From Alphaproteobacteria bacterium (GTDB lineage Bacteria; Pseudomonadota; Alphaproteobacteria; Caulobacterales; Maricaulaceae), in contig JAUIEH010000086.1 of NCBI GenBank assembly GCA_030428405.1, positions 1-8,916 on the forward strand: a stretch of DNA of 8,916 nt. Direction: 5' to 3'. Below are positions 6,735-8,916 of the stretch, piece by piece (within the stretch, counting starts at the first letter, position 1; every line of letters begins with the position of its first letter). The notes under the pieces were generated by a model. It saw nothing but the letters and a program-made list of their open reading frames with translations. It made no database searches and was not told the origin of the DNA. The translations under genes were made by a program, and so were the position numbers.

Positions 6735-7139
6735 ATGATCCGCCGACTTTGCGCCGCGCTCATCGCAGCGTTCACCCTCGCCGCCGCAGCCGGCGCACAG
6801 ACCTACGATCTTTTCGTCATCGAGGACCCGACATTCGGCGCGTCCGTGAACGCGGCTTCAGCGCCCAATGGCCGCTGGGCCGGCATTCGCCGCGACGCTG
6901 AAGGCGCTGAATTCGTCTCGGGAGACGTGCTCGCTGCAGCGCCGGAAGATGGCGGCGACGGCGCGCTCGCTTTCGCGCGCAATGGCGACAGCGTCGACCT
7001 CGTGCAAAGCCCTGGCGATGCGCGCACCTTTATCCGGATCGATGATGCGAGCGCTGCGGATGCGCGCGATTTTGTCGCCGGCATCAGCGGCGCCTCTTCA
7101 GCGCTCAAGCAGCAAATGCGCGACGCGCTTGGCCTCTAG
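6735..7139 (+). CDS. Small secreted protein, paralogue of the acidic protein at 5328-5861; function unknown
   Basis: The 134-residue product has a Sec signal peptide (MIRRLCAALIAAFTLAAAAGA, cleavage after residue 21), so it is predicted to be periplasmic or exported. Its mature start, TYDLFVIED, and the WAGIRRD segment match DYTLFIIDD and WAAIRMD of the upstream protein. The ends also match: ADARDFVAGISG...MRDALGL against SARDFIEDLDD...MIEALDL. It lacks the His-rich segment and is less acidic, so the pair shares a framework with one member carrying an insert. It is closed by TAG and converges on pgi. No T-run terminator is seen on its strand, although the hairpin at 7194-7216 could still act on it. 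Function cannot be assigned. Confidence 0.82.
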   Translation: MIRRLCAALIAAFTLAAAAGAQTYDLFVIEDPTFGASVNAASAPNGRWAGIRRDAEGAEFVSGDVLAAAPEDGGDGALAFARNGDSVDLVQSPGDARTFIRIDDASAADARDFVAGISGASSALKQQMRDALGL

Positions 7140-7181
7140 CGACACGGCGCGTCAGCTTATTCTGACACGTAATCCCAGCCT

Positions 7182-7216
7182 GAAAAGAAAAAGGCGGGCC
7201 GGCAAAGCCGGCCCGC
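7182..7216 (-). terminator. Rho-independent terminator oriented for pgi, in the convergent gap
   Basis: A 10-bp perfect stem pairs GCGGGCCGGC (7194-7203) with GCCGGCCCGC (7207-7216) around AAA. On the plus strand an A-rich run (GAAAAGAAAAAGG) precedes it, which on the minus strand reads as a T-rich tract (CCTTTTTCTTTTC) after the hairpin. That is the layout for stopping pgi transcripts, 134 bases past the pgi stop. Plus-strand transcripts from the secreted-protein gene meet the same hairpin without a T-run. Confidence 0.85.
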
Positions 7217-7240
7217 TAAGATTCGGTCGGTCGAAAGAGT

Positions 7241-7288
7241 GGCGTCTCCTCCCTGAAACGCCGGTCACGAGAGTGTGAACTTCGTGAC
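7241..7288. repeat. Two small inverted repeats in the pgi 3' untranslated region
   Basis: GGCGT (7241-7245) can pair with ACGCC (7258-7262), and GTCACGA (7264-7270) with TCGTGAC (7282-7288). They lie between the pgi stop and its terminator. The second is the stronger at 7 bp with an 11-base loop. This is probably transcript structure only; no function can be read. Confidence 0.35.
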
Positions 7289-7349
7289 GCCCCATCGAAC
7301 GATATTCAATGCAAATTTGTCAACAGCTGAAGCACGCAAGTTCGCAGAA

Positions 7350-8916
7350 TCATTCCGGTTTCAAGCGAATGCGTGCGATCTGGCGCAGCGTGGCGCCGTC
7401 GAGTTTTGTGACAGTCTCAGCTGTCTCGCCAGCTGATGCGGCCTGATCCAGCGCGTATTGAACGTCCTTGGCGATGGTTTTGCCAAGCTCGACGCCCCAT
7501 TGGTCGAAGGCGTTGATCCCCCAGACGACGCTCTCGAAATAGACCTTGTGTTCGTAGAGCGCGATCAATGCGCCGAGCGTGCGCGCGCCGAGCTCGTCCA
7601 TCAAAATCGTCGTCGAAGGACGGTCTCCGGGAAAGCGGCGATGCGCCGCCAGCGCGTCGGCCTCGGCCTCTGAGGCGCCGGCCGCGCGCATTTCCTGACG
7701 CGCCTCGCCTTCGCTCTTGCCGAGTTTCAGCGCGGCGGCCTGTGCGAGCATGTTGGCGAGCAGCACGCGATGTTGTTCCGGTCGCGCCTCAGCGTCGGCG
7801 ACCGCGCCGACGAAGTCCACGGGCGTGACGTCGAGCCCCTGATGGAGCTGCTGGAAGAACGCATGCTGGGCGTCCGTGCCGGGCGCGCCGAACACCACCG
7901 GCTGGGCGGGCGCGGCCAGCGCCGCGCCGCTGCGCGTCACGCCTTTGCCGTTCGATTCCATTTCGAGCTGCTGCAGGAACATCGGCAAGAGCGTCAGCCG
8001 GCGCGAATAAGGAATCACCGCGCGTGCGCTGCGTCCCAGAAAGTTCCGGTTCCAGATTTCGGCGAGCGCCATCATCAATGGCGCATTGTCCGCCCCCTGC
8101 GCATCGCGCGCATGAGCGTCCATCGCCGCTGCGCCGGCGAGGAAATCATCGAACACGCCCGGCTCGAGTGCCGTTTCAACAGCCAGGCTCGCCGCCGACC
8201 ACACCGAATAGCGCCCGCCGACCCAGTCGCTGAACGCAAAGATCGAGTCCGGACGCACGCCGAATTCCTGCGCCCGATCGGGACGCGCAGTGATGGCGAC
8301 GACATGCTCGCCGGCCTTCTCGCCAAGTGTCGCAGCCAGCCAGGCGCGCGCGGCTTCGGCGTTCAGCCGGGTTTCCTGCGTGGTGAAAGACTTCGAAACC
8401 ACGAAGACCAGCGTCGCTTCGGGATCGAGCCCTTCAAGCGCATCATTGATGTCGGCCGGATCGACATTCGCCGCGAAGCGCAGCGTGAAGCCCGGATCAA
8501 GCCTGCGCTTGAGCGCCTCGGCGAGCAGCATCGGTCCCAGCGCGGAGCCGCCTATGCCGATATGGACGATGTGGCGCAAGGTTCTGCCAGTCGCGCCTTT
8601 GCGTGCGCCCGAGCGCACCGCCTCTGCAAATGCGCGCGCCTGCGCCCGCGCGTCGGCGACTTCGCGCGTTATCGCTTCGCCGCCCGCAGCGCCGCGCAGC
8701 GCCATGTGCAGCGCAGGCCGGTCTTCGGTCGGATTGACGTGCGCGCCATCGATCATCGCTTTGAGGGCGCCGGAGGTGTCTTGCGCACCGGCCAGCGCGG
8801 TGAGCGCGTCCACCGTTTCGCGGTCGAGCGGCTGGTTGGACAAATCGATCGTCAGGCCGGCGACCTCGAAAGAGAGCTGCTCGCCGCGCGCGGGCTCAAC
8901 AGCATCAAGCTGTGCG
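7350..8916 (-). CDS. pgi: Glucose-6-phosphate isomerase, N terminus cut by the right window edge
   Basis: Cytosolic enzyme interconverting glucose 6-phosphate and fructose 6-phosphate, for glycolysis, gluconeogenesis or entry to the Entner-Doudoroff route. 521 residues are visible; the family is usually about 540-550. In fragment numbering I see the HIGIGGSALGP sugar-phosphate loop (118-128), SKSFTTQET (174-182), signature one VGGRYSVWSA (232-241), the catalytic-base Glu of MESNGKG (E320), the His of GTDAQHAFFQQLHQG (H351) and signature two GINAFDQWGVELGK (466-479) with its active-site Lys 479. All the key residues are present, so it should be active. The frame stays open through the edge with family-like residues (LSFEVAGLTIDLSNQPLDRE), so a TTG at 8843 is an internal Leu codon, not the start. 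It converges on the small secreted-protein gene and has its own terminator. Confidence 0.97.
   Translation of the reverse strand, partial: AQLDAVEPARGEQLSFEVAGLTIDLSNQPLDRETVDALTALAGAQDTSGALKAMIDGAHVNPTEDRPALHMALRGAAGGEAITREVADARAQARAFAEAVRSGARKGATGRTLRHIVHIGIGGSALGPMLLAEALKRRLDPGFTLRFAANVDPADINDALEGLDPEATLVFVVSKSFTTQETRLNAEAARAWLAATLGEKAGEHVVAITARPDRAQEFGVRPDSIFAFSDWVGGRYSVWSAASLAVETALEPGVFDDFLAGAAAMDAHARDAQGADNAPLMMALAEIWNRNFLGRSARAVIPYSRRLTLLPMFLQQLEMESNGKGVTRSGAALAAPAQPVVFGAPGTDAQHAFFQQLHQGLDVTPVDFVGAVADAEARPEQHRVLLANMLAQAAALKLGKSEGEARQEMRAAGASEAEADALAAHRRFPGDRPSTTILMDELGARTLGALIALYEHKVYFESVVWGINAFDQWGVELGKTIAKDVQYALDQAASAGETAETVTKLDGATLRQIARIRLKPE

Noticed and set aside
7407..7425. A CTGTCAC half-site on the minus strand resembling a Pho box
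   Set aside because: Only one half matches, and it lies inside the pgi coding sequence near its 3' end.

Overview
The window looks like chromosomal DNA from a high-G+C alphaproteobacterium, most likely near the Caulobacterales/Hyphomonadales. The pointers are an alphaproteobacterial-type GroEL with a GGM tail, a large Oar-like TonB-dependent receptor with an ETIVV TonB box, several small secreted proteins with Ala-rich signal peptides, and strong GC bias at third codon positions. The placement is an inference from gene style, not from a marker phylogeny.

Layout, left to right. (1) Bases 1-1358 hold the 3' five-sixths of groEL on the plus strand, closed by a UUCG-loop terminator. (2) Bases 1417-1870 are non-coding. 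They end in the control region of the next gene, which includes a near-ideal Pho box (1744-1761). (3) Bases 1871-5155 encode a 1094-residue TonB-dependent outer-membrane receptor with an N-terminal carboxypeptidase-regulatory-like domain, followed by its own strong terminator. (4) Bases 5328-7139 carry three small plus-strand genes of unknown function. They are a secreted, very acidic protein with a His-rich insert, a four-helix membrane protein, and a second secreted protein that is a diverged paralogue of the first. Two inverted repeats lie in the gap before the membrane protein. (5) The paralogue converges on pgi (glucose-6-phosphate isomerase) on the minus strand. pgi runs off the right edge, so its true start lies outside the window. 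The convergent gap holds a terminator oriented for pgi.

The genes do not form one operon. groEL, the receptor and pgi are separate units with their own terminators. The most informative observation is that the receptor appears to be under PhoB control. This suggests a role in scavenging phosphorus-containing nutrients or in another phosphate-starvation response at the outer membrane. The two paralogous secreted proteins flanking a membrane protein form a small uncharacterised cluster. I see no CRISPR array, tRNA, rRNA, insertion sequence or phage gene.
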